Origin: Streptomyces prunicolor NBRC 13075
Lineage (GTDB): Bacteria > Actinomycetota > Actinomycetes > Streptomycetales > Streptomycetaceae
DNA length: 64,000 nucleotides
NCBI RefSeq assembly: GCF_000367365.1
Contig: NZ_BARF01000081.1
Coordinates: 62,001-126,000, forward strand
Reading direction: 5' to 3'
The translations under genes and the position numbers were made by a program. The notes below the pieces were generated by a model, which was not told where the DNA came from, made no database searches, and saw only the letters and a program-made list of their open reading frames with translations. Numbering within the stretch: the stretch's first letter is position 1; each line of letters starts with the position of its first letter. Below are positions 15,228 through 23,748 of this stretch, piece by piece.

Positions 15228-17693
15228 ATGTCGATGCGTCACTGGGACTGGTCCGTGCCCAGCGGCGGACACCCCGCGTTCCTCGGCTACGCCACCGAGA
15301 CCGCGGCGTCGATGGTCATGCTCGCTCCGCTCACCGGCCTGCCCTGGTACGCCTCCGCCATCACCCTGTCCAGCGCCGCCCTCGCCGGCGTTGCGTACGA
15401 CGCGCGCCAGGGAACGACCACCACCACCCTCGTCACCCGTGTCGCCTCATGGTTCACCGCGACGATGTGGACCTCCTGGGCGTTGGCGTCTGCGCCGCTC
15501 GGCACGACCGGCTGGGCCTTCGGCGCCGGACTGGGCGCGATCGGCCTCGCGCTGAACGCCGGCGCGAGCCGCAGCGAGCCCACCCGCCAGGAGCGCAAGA
15601 CGCTCCTGAAGCTGCGCCGTGCATCGGTGGGCATCCTCCGCGCCTGGGAGGACCGCCTCAACCGGGTCGCCCGGATCGAGGGCTGCGAGGGCATCGACAT
15701 CAGCTGGTGGCCCGCCAAGGTCGGCTACACCGTCGAGATCAATCTGCCCGCCGGCGGAACCACCGTCGACGACCTCAACGGATACGGGCCGAAGCTGGCC
15801 TCCGACATGCGCCTGCCCGACGGCTGCGGCGTCGACATCTACCCCGGCGCCAACCGCGGGACGATCCTCGTCGAGGTCACCATCGAGGACGTCATGTCCA
15901 AGGACATCCCGTACCCGGAGGACTTCAGCGAACTCACCATCACCGAGCGGTTCCCGATCGGACTGCACCGCAACGGCCAGTACGCCCTCGGCGCGCTGTG
16001 CAACGACTGCGGGGTACTGATCGGGGAGACGGACGCCGGCAAGACGAACCAGCTGCGCGTCGTCACCGCACAACTCGCCCGGATGCCCGACGTGCTGATC
16101 TGGGCGATCGACACCACCGGCGGCGGCGTCGCCCTCCCGTGGATCACCCCCTGGGCCACCGAGGGCACTGCCGTCGCGCCGATCGTCGACTGGATCGCCA
16201 AGGACGACGACGAAGCCCGCCTGATGACCAACCTGGCCATCGAGGGCATCGCCGCCCGAAAGGCCGGCTACCAGCAGCTGATGAGGGAGAAGAAGACCGA
16301 CAACAAGCTCCCCGTCAGCCACAAGATCCCCGCCGTCGTCATCCTCGTCGACGAGACCGCCTCCCTCCCGCAAGACGTCAAGGAGAACCTCGACCGCATC
16401 GTCAACGAAGGCCGCGCCATGCGCGTCCGTACCTTGATCTGCGGTCTGCGCGCCACGCAGGACGTCATCACGGCCGCCATGAAGCTCCAGGCCAAGTGGC
16501 GCATCGGCATGACCGTCAGCGACCCGGAGGAGCTGGCCTACCTCTTCCCCGGCTACATCAAGATCGACCCCAAAGACGCCCCGGTCGCCGGGTCGGGCTG
16601 GAACATGCACACGCGCCTCGGCCCGAGGAAGCCGTCGCCGTTCAAGGGCTGGCACATCCACGACGAACTCACCGACAAGGTGTGCGCGGCGACCGCAGGC
16701 CGGCGTCCGACGCTCGACGCGGTCACCCTGGACGTGCCCGCCGGCGCGGCCTACCCGGGCCGGTGGGCACGCACGCTCCCCGTTCTGTACAAGGGACAGC
16801 AGCTCACCGAGGCGGCACAGCGGGCCATCGACGAGGCTGGAGAGATCGTCGAGGCGGCGGCCGCCCTGCTCGCCGACCTTCCCGTGTCGGCCGCCGCGGG
16901 CGCCCCTGCCGCGGTCGCTGCACCTGCGGGTATGCCGTCGGGCTACGAGGCGTTCGGCGGCGGAACCGCCGAGCTGTTCGCCGCCGTCCAGGCGAACATC
17001 AACGGCGCGGTCGCCGGAGCGGACCCGGCCGCCGATCCGGTCAGGCTGGCGCCGACTGGGGTCGCTGCACCGGCCGTCCCTGTTCCCGCGCCCCGGATCG
17101 ATCCCCGGGACCTGGGCTGGGAACTCCTCGTCGCCGCTGGCTCCGACGGCTACGAGCCCAAGCAACTGCACGCCGTGCTGGCCGACATGATGGACAAGAT
17201 GCTCGGCGACGGAGCGAACGTTCCCGCGTCCCGGACCGTCGGCGGATGGCTGACCAAGTGGGCCCAGGAGGGCAAGGCCCTCGCGGACACCAGCGGGCAG
17301 TACACCCGCTACTTCGCCCGTACGACTCCCGCTGCCCCGCAGGGTACGGGGGAGAGCGGAGCCGAGGAGAACGTCCTGGAACTGCCCGATGGGCTGGACG
17401 GACCGCTCGTGCTCACCGCGGCCGAGCTCGTGGTCTCCACTCAGTTCGGCTCGACGTCCATGCTCCAGCGCAAGCTGCGGACCACCCTCGCCGAATCCGG
17501 CGCAGTGATGGAGGTCCTGCACGCGCTCGGCGTCGTCGGCCCGAGCAAGGGCTCTCTGGCCCGCACAGTGCTGGTGGCGCCCGCGGACTGGCCGGAGGCG
17601 CTCAGTAGGCTCTCCGGCGAACTCGGCGTTGAGCAGGCAGATTTGGAGTCCATGGGGCTGGCCGTCGCCACCTCGGGAGCGGCAGGGGAGTGA
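15228..17693 (+). CDS. TraB-type FtsK/SpoIIIE DNA translocase
   Basis: An 821-residue motor ATPase expected to move double-stranded plasmid DNA between mycelia. The N-terminus has hydrophobic spans at about residues 20-50 and 65-110. Walker A is GETDAGKT near residue 266 and Walker B AVVILVDE near 369; the RATQ segment near 405 fits the FtsK core. A Pro/Ala linker follows, and residues about 620-700 could be the DNA-reading winged helix that binds 8-bp repeats in known TraB proteins. ATG 15228 is preceded by GGAG; an in-frame ATG at 15216 is weaker. Confidence 0.85.
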   Translation: MSMRHWDWSVPSGGHPAFLGYATETAASMVMLAPLTGLPWYASAITLSSAALAGVAYDARQGTTTTTLVTRVASWFTATMWTSWALASAPLGTTGWAFGAGLGAIGLALNAGASRSEPTRQERKTLLKLRRASVGILRAWEDRLNRVARIEGCEGIDISWWPAKVGYTVEINLPAGGTTVDDLNGYGPKLASDMRLPDGCGVDIYPGANRGTILVEVTIEDVMSKDIPYPEDFSELTITERFPIGLHRNGQYALGALCNDCGVLIGETDAGKTNQLRVVTAQLARMPDVLIWAIDTTGGGVALPWITPWATEGTAVAPIVDWIAKDDDEARLMTNLAIEGIAARKAGYQQLMREKKTDNKLPVSHKIPAVVILVDETASLPQDVKENLDRIVNEGRAMRVRTLICGLRATQDVITAAMKLQAKWRIGMTVSDPEELAYLFPGYIKIDPKDAPVAGSGWNMHTRLGPRKPSPFKGWHIHDELTDKVCAATAGRRPTLDAVTLDVPAGAAYPGRWARTLPVLYKGQQLTEAAQRAIDEAGEIVEAAAALLADLPVSAAAGAPAAVAAPAGMPSGYEAFGGGTAELFAAVQANINGAVAGADPAADPVRLAPTGVAAPAVPVPAPRIDPRDLGWELLVAAGSDGYEPKQLHAVLADMMDKMLGDGANVPASRTVGGWLTKWAQEGKALADTSGQYTRYFARTTPAAPQGTGESGAEENVLELPDGLDGPLVLTAAELVVSTQFGSTSMLQRKLRTTLAESGAVMEVLHALGVVGPSKGSLARTVLVAPADWPEALSRLSGELGVEQADLESMGLAVATSGAAGE

Positions 17694-17700
17694 TGCGAGG

Positions 17701-18003
17701 GTGGAGACACCGGAGGAAGAGATCGCCCGGCTGGAGGGCGAACGGCACACCTACAGCGTGACGTTCGCCAACACCTCGGAGACCGATCCGGTGACCCGGG
17801 CCCACCTCCAGCGCGAGATGGACCGGCGCACGGATCGCATCGTCGAGCTGCAGCAGCTCACGCCCCTCGGGTTCTTCGCCCGATGGGGCCTGCGCGCTGC
17901 CACACTCCTCGGCGCGTGGGGCGCGCTCGAGGTCGGGCCGTGGTGGGCCAAGGCGCTCCTCGTCCTGCTCGCCGGTTCCTTCGCCTTCCTCAGCCTCGGA
18001 TAG
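17701..18003 (+). CDS. Small membrane protein downstream of the TraB-type gene
   Basis: A 100-residue protein with an acidic/polar first half and a hydrophobic second half that can form two spans (about residues 55-70 and 75-98). GTG 17701 lies 7 bases after the translocase stop, with GGGGAG upstream. No family is recognised. The terminator at 18039 ends this transcript, so it is co-expressed with the translocase. Confidence 0.65.
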   Translation: METPEEEIARLEGERHTYSVTFANTSETDPVTRAHLQREMDRRTDRIVELQQLTPLGFFARWGLRAATLLGAWGALEVGPWWAKALLVLLAGSFAFLSLG

Positions 18004-18038
18004 CCCCACCGGTCGTCTCCGTGGCGACCACCCCGCCC

Positions 18039-18069
18039 GACCCGCCCGGCCTCTTCGGCCGGGCGGGTC
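18039..18069 (+). terminator. Intrinsic terminator
   Basis: GACCCGCCCGGCC at 18039-18051 pairs perfectly with GGCCGGGCGGGTC at 18057-18069 and is followed by TTTCGTTT, a classical rho-independent arrangement. Confidence 0.88.
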
Positions 18070-18101
18070 TTTCGTTTGTCCGCACCCGGCAAGGAGCCCC
18101 C

Positions 18102-18725
18102 GTGGAGATCCACCCCCTGTCCCCTGACCAGCAGCAGCCGGCCGTCGACGAGGCGCCGACGCGGGCTCACAGCGACCTCGACGCACTGCCGTACGAGGAA
18201 CTGGAGCGCATCCTGCGGGTGTTCACCGACCCCCAGGGCCCGCATCCGGATTCCCGCGTGCCCGCGCCGTACCTGCGGCTGACGCCGGATGTCCAGCGCC
18301 TGCTGGCGGACCAGATGTACATGGCCCGTGTCCGCGACCTGACGCTCCTGGAGGAGCAGCGCCTCCAGCAGCAGCGTGGACAGCTCGCCGCGGCGCCGCA
18401 GTACCTCGAACTGCCAGCCTCCACCGCTCCGCCGCAGAAGGCGCCGGCGGCGGCCGTGCCGGCGTTCGTGTGGAAGTACAGCGTGATCGCCCTGTCGACG
18501 GGCGGCGGAATCGCCCTCGCTGGGTACGGCGTCGGCGCAGCCGCCCCCGGCCTGGCCGTCGTCGACGACATCCTCACCGCCGCCGGCCAGTTCGTCATGT
18601 GGCTCGCCGTCCTGGCCGTCGCCCTCGGACTGGTCGTGTTCGGGCGCGGCAGCAGCAAGAGCACCGGCGGTTCGGTGATCAACATCCGCAAGGCGGTCTT
18701 CAAGCGGAACCGCTTCAAGGGCTGA
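18102..18725 (+). CDS. Membrane protein with two C-terminal spans
   Basis: A 207-residue protein. The first 115 residues are soluble, with a Gln/Glu-rich helix (about 85-100); spans are about 123-150 and 160-185, with a basic tail. GTG 18102 follows AAGGAG. I see no named domain. It belongs to a run of plasmid membrane proteins between 17.7 and 20.6 kb that may form or regulate the transfer apparatus. Confidence 0.65.
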   Translation: MEIHPLSPDQQQPAVDEAPTRAHSDLDALPYEELERILRVFTDPQGPHPDSRVPAPYLRLTPDVQRLLADQMYMARVRDLTLLEEQRLQQQRGQLAAAPQYLELPASTAPPQKAPAAAVPAFVWKYSVIALSTGGGIALAGYGVGAAAPGLAVVDDILTAAGQFVMWLAVLAVALGLVVFGRGSSKSTGGSVINIRKAVFKRNRFKG

Positions 18726-18832
18726 CGTCCGGGTGACCTGCCTCGCGCCCGGACCCGCCCTGCGGGACCTCGGGGGCGGGACAGGCCATCCGGACCTGAA
18801 CCACCACCACTCAAACCGATCGGACAACACCC

Positions 18833-19555
18833 GTGCCGACCCAAGAGCTCGAACTGAAGAAGCCCCCGATGTCCGGGAACCGCGGAAGCCGACGAGCAGC
18901 GTTACGCCGGCGGTGGACCGCGGCATGGTCCGACGGCGGCGTTCTGCACCGCCGGTGGGAGGACCTGCGTGCCGCACCCCAAGCGGGCTGGCACGGGATG
19001 GCCAACTGGATCAAGGCCGTCCTCGCCGCGACCGTGACAGCCGTCTTCGTCCTGCTCATGTCCCACGCCGGAACGGCCGTGTTCACGGCCGTGCAGCAGA
19101 TGCTCGGCGCCGTCCCGGCCGTTGATGGCCCCGGCCACGTCGTCGCCGCCGTCCGCGCCACCCTCACCGACCCGGTGCACTCCTACCTGGCCGACCACAG
19201 CAAGGCCCTGCCCCTGACCGAGCCGGTTGCGTACGCGCTGTGGCAGGCAACCGGGCTGACCGCGCTCGCCGGCGGGTGCCTCACGCGCAACAACGCACTG
19301 CACATGACCTGGGTCGGATGGGGGGCCGTATCCGTCGCGATGATCTGGTCGGCGACCCCGGACAGCGGGCGTCCGGTCGCGGCCGGCGCCGCAGCCCTGG
19401 CCTGGTGCCTGGCCTCCACCCTCGCCCTGCGCGGCCTGCCCCGGCGCCGCACCTCCACGCCCTACGGCACCGTCGCCGTCTACCAGCCCCACATCACGGT
19501 GCACCTGCCGCCGGCCACGGCCTCCACCGAAGCCCGCAGCCACCCGAACACCTGA
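18833..19555 (+). CDS. Polytopic membrane protein
   Basis: A 240-residue protein with a basic N-terminus and three or four hydrophobic spans (about residues 60-85, 130-155, 160-175 and 183-200). GTG 18833 has only a weak CGGA upstream; an in-frame ATG at 18869 is an alternative. No family is recognised. It is co-directional with its neighbours, and a promoter-like motif shared with the 50.7-kb gene follows it. Confidence 0.6.
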   Translation: MPTQELELKKPPMSGNRGSRRAALRRRWTAAWSDGGVLHRRWEDLRAAPQAGWHGMANWIKAVLAATVTAVFVLLMSHAGTAVFTAVQQMLGAVPAVDGPGHVVAAVRATLTDPVHSYLADHSKALPLTEPVAYALWQATGLTALAGGCLTRNNALHMTWVGWGAVSVAMIWSATPDSGRPVAAGAAALAWCLASTLALRGLPRRRTSTPYGTVAVYQPHITVHLPPATASTEARSHPNT

Positions 19556-19621
19556 GCGCCGGCGCCGCCCACCCACGGCGAACAGCGCGGGGGGCCGGGC
19601 CCCAAAAGGCCGGTCCCGCCT

Positions 19622-19656
19622 CGCGAAATCTGTCCACAGCCACGCCGCCGTAGCGT
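19622..19656 (+). promoter_or_regulatory. Promoter-like motif shared with 50649-50683
   Basis: CGCGAAATCTGTCCACAG is identical at both sites, followed by 11 bases containing GCCGCC and then a TAGCGT (here) or TACGGT hexamer at the same distance. It precedes the TTG start of the Pycsar-effector-like gene by 16 bases. Confidence 0.65.
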
Positions 19657-19672
19657 CAGGCAGGAGACCACA

Positions 19673-20206
19673 TTGCGCACCCGACCCATCCCACATCGCC
19701 GCCCCTTACGCACTCGGCGCCCCAGGCTGTCCGCCCGGCGCGTCCGGGCCGCGAGGGACCGCGCCACGCGCCTGGACCAGCGATTGGACGCCACCATCAC
19801 CAGCCTCGAAGGTCAGCTGAGCCGCTGCGACGGCAAGGCGAATCTCCTCCTCGCCTTCAACGGCGCCGTCCTCCTCGTCGGCGGAACGCCCGCCGGAGGG
19901 AAGGGTCGTCTGGTCCTCGTCTTCCAGGCGCTGAGCGCCTGCGGACTGCTGGCGGCGATCAGCTTCGTGCTGCTGGCCGTCTGGGCACGGACACGCCCCT
20001 CCGGCCGTACGGCGTGGCCCTTCTGGGCCCTGCTGCCCGCCGGCCAGATCCGCGACGTCCTCGCCGACGACCGGCGCGCCGAGGACGTCGGCGCCCTCTC
20101 CCGCCTGCTGCGCACCAAGTACCGGCGCATCAACGCCTCAATCGCCCTCACGCTCGTCGGCCTGGCCCTCGCCCTCACCGCCAGCTGGACCAAAGCCCTG
20201 CTGTGA
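19673..20206 (+). CDS. DUF5706/PycTM-like three-span membrane protein
   Basis: A 177-residue protein with a basic N-terminus, a helix LEGQLSRCDGKANLLLAFNG, two close hydrophobic spans (about residues 62-80 and 85-108), a cytoplasmic stretch and a last span (about 153-172). The D-x-KA-x-LL-x-F-x-G pattern and span order match DUF5706, the family of the Pycsar effector PycTM, which depolarises membranes when cyclic pyrimidine nucleotides are made. No cyclase gene is nearby, so this may be an orphan or have another role. TTG 19673 follows CAGGAG. Confidence 0.65.
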   Translation: MRTRPIPHRRPLRTRRPRLSARRVRAARDRATRLDQRLDATITSLEGQLSRCDGKANLLLAFNGAVLLVGGTPAGGKGRLVLVFQALSACGLLAAISFVLLAVWARTRPSGRTAWPFWALLPAGQIRDVLADDRRAEDVGALSRLLRTKYRRINASIALTLVGLALALTASWTKALL

Positions 20207-20252
20207 CCGACCGCCCGACGCGGCGGACAGACCCTCACCTCAAAGGACCCTC

Positions 20253-20621
20253 ATGTGCCTCCTCTGCCGCGCCCTCGGCGCGCTCGCCGCGTCCGGATTC
20301 GTCCTACGCACCGTCCAACTCGCCTTCTTCGCAGCCGTCTTGACGATCGTGATCGCGCCTGCGCGCGCGATCCTGATCACCGTCGAGGACACGTTCGGCG
20401 CCGCCGGCCTCGGTGTCGCCCTCCTGGCCGCGGCCGCGGCCACCGTCCTGGTCGCGTGGAACGGGACGCCGTCCTGGAGCCTGGCCACCGCAGGAATCGC
20501 GACGGTCGCCGTCGCCGCCCTCGTCCTGTACGCAATCGCGGTCGCCGGGTCGGCCGCGGCGCAGCCCGTATCCCACGCGACCTCCAGCCCGGAGGGCCGC
20601 TCTCTCCTCCTCTCGCACTGA
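20253..20621 (+). CDS. Small polytopic membrane protein
   Basis: A 122-residue, Ala/Val-rich protein with about three hydrophobic spans (residues 8-40, 50-68 and 76-100) and a short polar tail. ATG 20253 follows AAAGGA. It lies 46 bases after the DUF5706-like gene and is probably co-transcribed with it. No family is recognised. Confidence 0.6.
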   Translation: MCLLCRALGALAASGFVLRTVQLAFFAAVLTIVIAPARAILITVEDTFGAAGLGVALLAAAAATVLVAWNGTPSWSLATAGIATVAVAALVLYAIAVAGSAAAQPVSHATSSPEGRSLLLSH

Positions 20622-20687
20622 CCGCTGTCTGTCCCGCCCCAGCGCCATCGCGGGACGGGGCGGAGAACGGTCGGCACGGAAAGGACC

Positions 20688-21014
20688 ATGATGATGAACT
20701 CGCTCGACGGACAGCCGCCGGTGATTCCGCCGGTCTGCTACTGGGTTGAGGAGGAGGGCGGCACGCGCTGGCTCGTTCCGGGCTGCATGTCCCGCATGCA
20801 CGACCCTGATATCGAGCGCTGCGACTGTCCGGTGCTCGCGGAAGAGCTGTCCGCCGTGCGGCGGGCGAGGGATACGGCGCGGCGCGACTACCGCGGGCTG
20901 AGGTGGTGGACGGACAGCATCCTCGCTGCGGTTCACGCCCGCCCCGACGGCATCGCGATCATGAAGAGCGCGGCCGAGCGAGCAGTCCAGGACGCCCCGC
21001 ACTCACCGCGTTGA
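20688..21014 (+). CDS. Cysteine-containing hypothetical protein
   Basis: A 108-residue soluble protein. Cysteines at about residues 17, 33, 45 and 47 (including a C-x-C pair) could form a small zinc site. The C-terminal half is helical. ATG 20688 follows AAAGGA. The last codons overlap the left arm of the promoter/operator that drives the next gene. Confidence 0.6.
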   Translation: MMMNSLDGQPPVIPPVCYWVEEEGGTRWLVPGCMSRMHDPDIERCDCPVLAEELSAVRRARDTARRDYRGLRWWTDSILAAVHARPDGIAIMKSAAERAVQDAPHSPR

Positions 21015-21064
21015 CTCTTAAGGCTTGCGGACGTTTACCTTTGTGTTGTATAGTCTTAAGAGTC
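21013..21064 (+). promoter_or_regulatory. Promoter within a 10-bp inverted repeat, copy 1
   Basis: GACTCTTAAG at 21013-21022 and CTTAAGAGTC at 21055-21064 are perfect inverted arms around a promoter with -35 TTGCGG (21025-21030) and -10 TATAGT (21049-21054), spacing 18. The same arrangement recurs at 49921-49969. The next start codon is 23 bases downstream. Confidence 0.8.
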
Positions 21065-21086
21065 GCATTGGAGCAAGGGGAGACAC

Positions 21087-22121
21087 GTGAACACCGCCGA
21101 CGAGCTCAGCCGCCAGTACGTCAGCCTCCTCGGGGTGTCCGAGCACGCTGCGTCAATGGCCGCCAACCTCTACCTGGCTATCAAGGCCACGAAGGACCAT
21201 GTCGAGGCACAGCAGGAGTTTGCTCAGGCGCTCCAGCGGATCGCCCACAACGAGCCCTGGGCCGCAGAGATGGTCTGCAAGATCGCCGAGCTGCGCCCGT
21301 CCGCATCGGACCATGTCTCTGCCGCCACGAACAGCACGACCGGCGAGGGCGACCAGCGCCACACGCCGTTCCTCGCGAACATCACCTGCCCCAACGGCCG
21401 TGTGACCGTGACCGTCGATCCGGCCGCAACCGTCGCGCGCGCCACGGTGCGCAGCACCGAGAGCACTGGCCGCTGGGCCGATGCCGCCCGCCGCGCCACC
21501 ATCCGTCTGGTCGGCAACCGTGTCACCGTCGTCGTCCCGGAGCCGGAACCCCTCATCAGCCACGGCACGACCTTTCACTCCGCGTACGGCAGCTCGTACT
21601 ACTTCGGCGACCGGGTGACCGTCGCCGGTGATTTCCACGTCGGCGACCGCGTCACGAACGTCGGCCGCATGAACGCTGGGGAAGACGGAAGCAGTCGGCT
21701 TGAAGTCAACGTGACCCTCCCCTTGGGCTCGGGCGTCACCATGACGACCCGCAACGCGGACCTGATCATTCACGGTGCACTCGCCGAGCTCGACCTGACC
21801 ACACTCAATGGCGGCCTGACTGCTGGCGTCCTCGGATCCGTCACGGTCCGTGGCCACAACGGCTCCCTCACCATCTCCGCGGTCCAGGAGTCGGCCGACA
21901 TCGAGACGCATAACGGCCGGACGACCATCACGACCTACAGCGGCAGCGACGCCAGGATCATCAGCCACAACGGCAGCATCGGGCTCACTGTCGCCCGTAC
22001 GGCCAGAGGCCGTATCGAAGCACGCTCCTACCAGGGCGCCGTCACTCTCCACGGCGTGCGTGGCCGCTACGACCTTTACGTCGACGCCCGCAACCGCTAC
22101 GGCACCGTCCCCACGTACTGA
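21087..22121 (+). CDS. DUF4097-like beta-repeat protein
   Basis: A 344-residue soluble protein. Residues about 1-70 are helical; residues about 215-344 contain repeated strands with recurring NG and HNG turns (TLNGGLT, HNGSLT, HNGRTT, HNGSIG), the pattern of DUF4097/adhesin-like beta-solenoids. No signal peptide is seen. GTG 21087 follows AAGGGGAG. It is driven by the CTCTTAAG-flanked promoter shared with the lipoprotein gene at 50041. Function is unknown; such repeats often bind partners or surfaces. Confidence 0.7.
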   Translation: MNTADELSRQYVSLLGVSEHAASMAANLYLAIKATKDHVEAQQEFAQALQRIAHNEPWAAEMVCKIAELRPSASDHVSAATNSTTGEGDQRHTPFLANITCPNGRVTVTVDPAATVARATVRSTESTGRWADAARRATIRLVGNRVTVVVPEPEPLISHGTTFHSAYGSSYYFGDRVTVAGDFHVGDRVTNVGRMNAGEDGSSRLEVNVTLPLGSGVTMTTRNADLIIHGALAELDLTTLNGGLTAGVLGSVTVRGHNGSLTISAVQESADIETHNGRTTITTYSGSDARIISHNGSIGLTVARTARGRIEARSYQGAVTLHGVRGRYDLYVDARNRYGTVPTY

Positions 22122-22233
22122 CTCCGCTCGGCACACCTGGCCGACTCGGCAGCAACACCACACCGCATGTCCGCCGCGCTGAGCGCTGGCGCGACGACCT
22201 TCGCGACATCCTCAATCCATTGGGAGACCATCC

Positions 22234-22326
22234 GTGTTCGGAGGCTTCAGCCCCGTCACCCTGTTCCTGGCCGCGACCACCATCGCCGCCGCTGTCGCCG
22301 CTATCCGGATGGCGGTGAAGCGGTGA
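22234..22326 (+). CDS. Thirty-residue single-span membrane peptide
   Basis: GTG 22234 follows GGGAG and encodes a hydrophobic helix (SPVTLFLAATTIAAAVAAI) ending in a basic tail. Its TGA overlaps the GTG of the following kinase-like gene. The coupling and good RBS support real expression. It may anchor or regulate the kinase. Confidence 0.55.
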   Translation: MFGGFSPVTLFLAATTIAAAVAAIRMAVKR

Positions 22327-22832
22327 TCCCCGACCTTTCGTCCTTCGACGCTGGAACACTCGTCTGTGCTGTTGGCGCGGCCGGTTCCGGCAAGTCCACG
22401 CTCTTCTCGACGATGCCGGAGAGTTCGATCGTCTGCCTCGACGAACTCAGATTGCGTCTGGCTGACGATGCTGGCAACCAGCGCGTCACCCCGCAGGCCG
22501 TGCGGATGCAGAACCTCATCCTGCGTACACGGATGGAACTCGGCCTGACCACGGGCGTCGACTCCACCAACGTGGAGGAGCGTGTGCGGGCCACCGTGCT
22601 CAAGCCTGCCCTCGCCCACGGTCGGCGTACGGTAGCCGTCGTCTTCCTCACCCCCCTGGAAACCTGCCTCGCACGCAATGCGCTGCGCCCCGCGAACACC
22701 CGCGTGCCCGACGACCGCGTTGCCTGGCAGCACCGCCAGACGCCTCGGTCAGCCGCGCGTCTGCGCCGGGAGGGGTTCGCCGAGGTCTACTTCGTCGGCG
22801 TTGCGGACGCTGCATCCGGAAGGGGGGCCTGA
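22323..22832 (+). CDS. PNK-like P-loop kinase (AAA_33 family)
   Basis: A 169-residue nucleotide-binding protein. The Walker A motif is GAAGSGKST near residue 20, followed by a D-E-L-R-x-x-L segment, the VDSTNVEERVR motif near residue 80, and the lid R-N-x-x-R segment (CLARNALRP). This order matches the 5'-polynucleotide-kinase/zeta-like AAA_33 kinases. The acceptor may be a nucleic-acid 5' end or a small molecule. It starts at GTG 22323 inside the GTGA overlap and ends in a TGATG overlap with the next gene. Confidence 0.78.
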   Translation: MIPDLSSFDAGTLVCAVGAAGSGKSTLFSTMPESSIVCLDELRLRLADDAGNQRVTPQAVRMQNLILRTRMELGLTTGVDSTNVEERVRATVLKPALAHGRRTVAVVFLTPLETCLARNALRPANTRVPDDRVAWQHRQTPRSAARLRREGFAEVYFVGVADAASGRGA

Positions 22833-23746
22833 TGCGACGGCGTGCGGTCACCGGCCTTCTGCCCGAGCTCGGCGCAGAGCCCGCGTACCCCGAGTTCGAG
22901 GAGGTACGTGAGCAGGCGCGGCGCAGCGGCCGTGGGCCTCTCGGCATGGACACCATCGGTCGCATGGAGGAGGTCGCCGCTCGTCGGGGCGGCGACTGGT
23001 GCACGGCCGTCCTGGGCCGCGGCTTCCCCGGCATCCGGCACGTCTCCACCGTGGATGGGTGGATGCTGATAGTCGCGGACGAGCGGGGGCTTGAGCCGCC
23101 CCTTCCGCCCCGGATCGTCAAGGAGCGTCAGGCGGCGGAGGAGCGGCGAGTCGGGCGCGAGCGGGCGGCCGTGGCCGAACTGAACATGGCCAAGGAGGCA
23201 TGGCGCCAGCTCGCTGTGAAGGCCCCGGTTCCGCTCACCGTCCACGAAAACACCCGCCACACCGGAGCCGATGGGGCGCTGCGGCACATCGTGGCCGCGG
23301 TTGACCTCCTCTCCGGCCGTAGCCGAAGGCACACGGCGGACATGGGCTTGTGCGAGACGCCGGAGCGGTCCAACCCCCTGCACCTGGGCGGCGCGGTCGA
23401 CCTCCCGCCCACCTGCGGGCGTTGCCAGGAGTTCGTCGCCAAGGTACGCACTCTCGATGCACCCGCCCCGCCCACCGCAGTGGAAGCGAGGCTGCTCAAG
23501 CTCATCGACTCCGGCGTCGTGCTCACGCTGCGGCCGGCACGTGGCCAGCCGACGATTCGCGACACCAGCCGGCGCAGCCACGGAGTGGCCTGGGGGCACC
23601 TCGGCCGGAAGGTCGACACCGCCGTCACGAAGCTCCAGGCGAAGGGGTGGGCTCAGGAGGATGAGAAGCCCAGCAAGACGGACACCGGTCAGTACGGGCA
23701 CCGCTGGTGGTTGACTGATGCTGGCACTGCGGCTCTGGAGGCCTGA
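22832..23746 (+). CDS. Hypothetical protein coupled to the PNK-like kinase
   Basis: A 304-residue protein translated from ATG 22832, whose A is the last base of the kinase stop. The middle has a Glu/Arg-rich helix (residues about 90-130) and a C-x-x-C pair near residue 192 (PTCGRC), preceded by another Cys. The C-terminal 90 residues look like a winged helix (KLIDSGVVLTL ... WWLTDAGTAALEA). I infer a DNA-binding partner, but I do not recognise a family. Confidence 0.62.
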   Translation: MRRRAVTGLLPELGAEPAYPEFEEVREQARRSGRGPLGMDTIGRMEEVAARRGGDWCTAVLGRGFPGIRHVSTVDGWMLIVADERGLEPPLPPRIVKERQAAEERRVGRERAAVAELNMAKEAWRQLAVKAPVPLTVHENTRHTGADGALRHIVAAVDLLSGRSRRHTADMGLCETPERSNPLHLGGAVDLPPTCGRCQEFVAKVRTLDAPAPPTAVEARLLKLIDSGVVLTLRPARGQPTIRDTSRRSHGVAWGHLGRKVDTAVTKLQAKGWAQEDEKPSKTDTGQYGHRWWLTDAGTAALEA

Positions 23747-23748
23747 GC

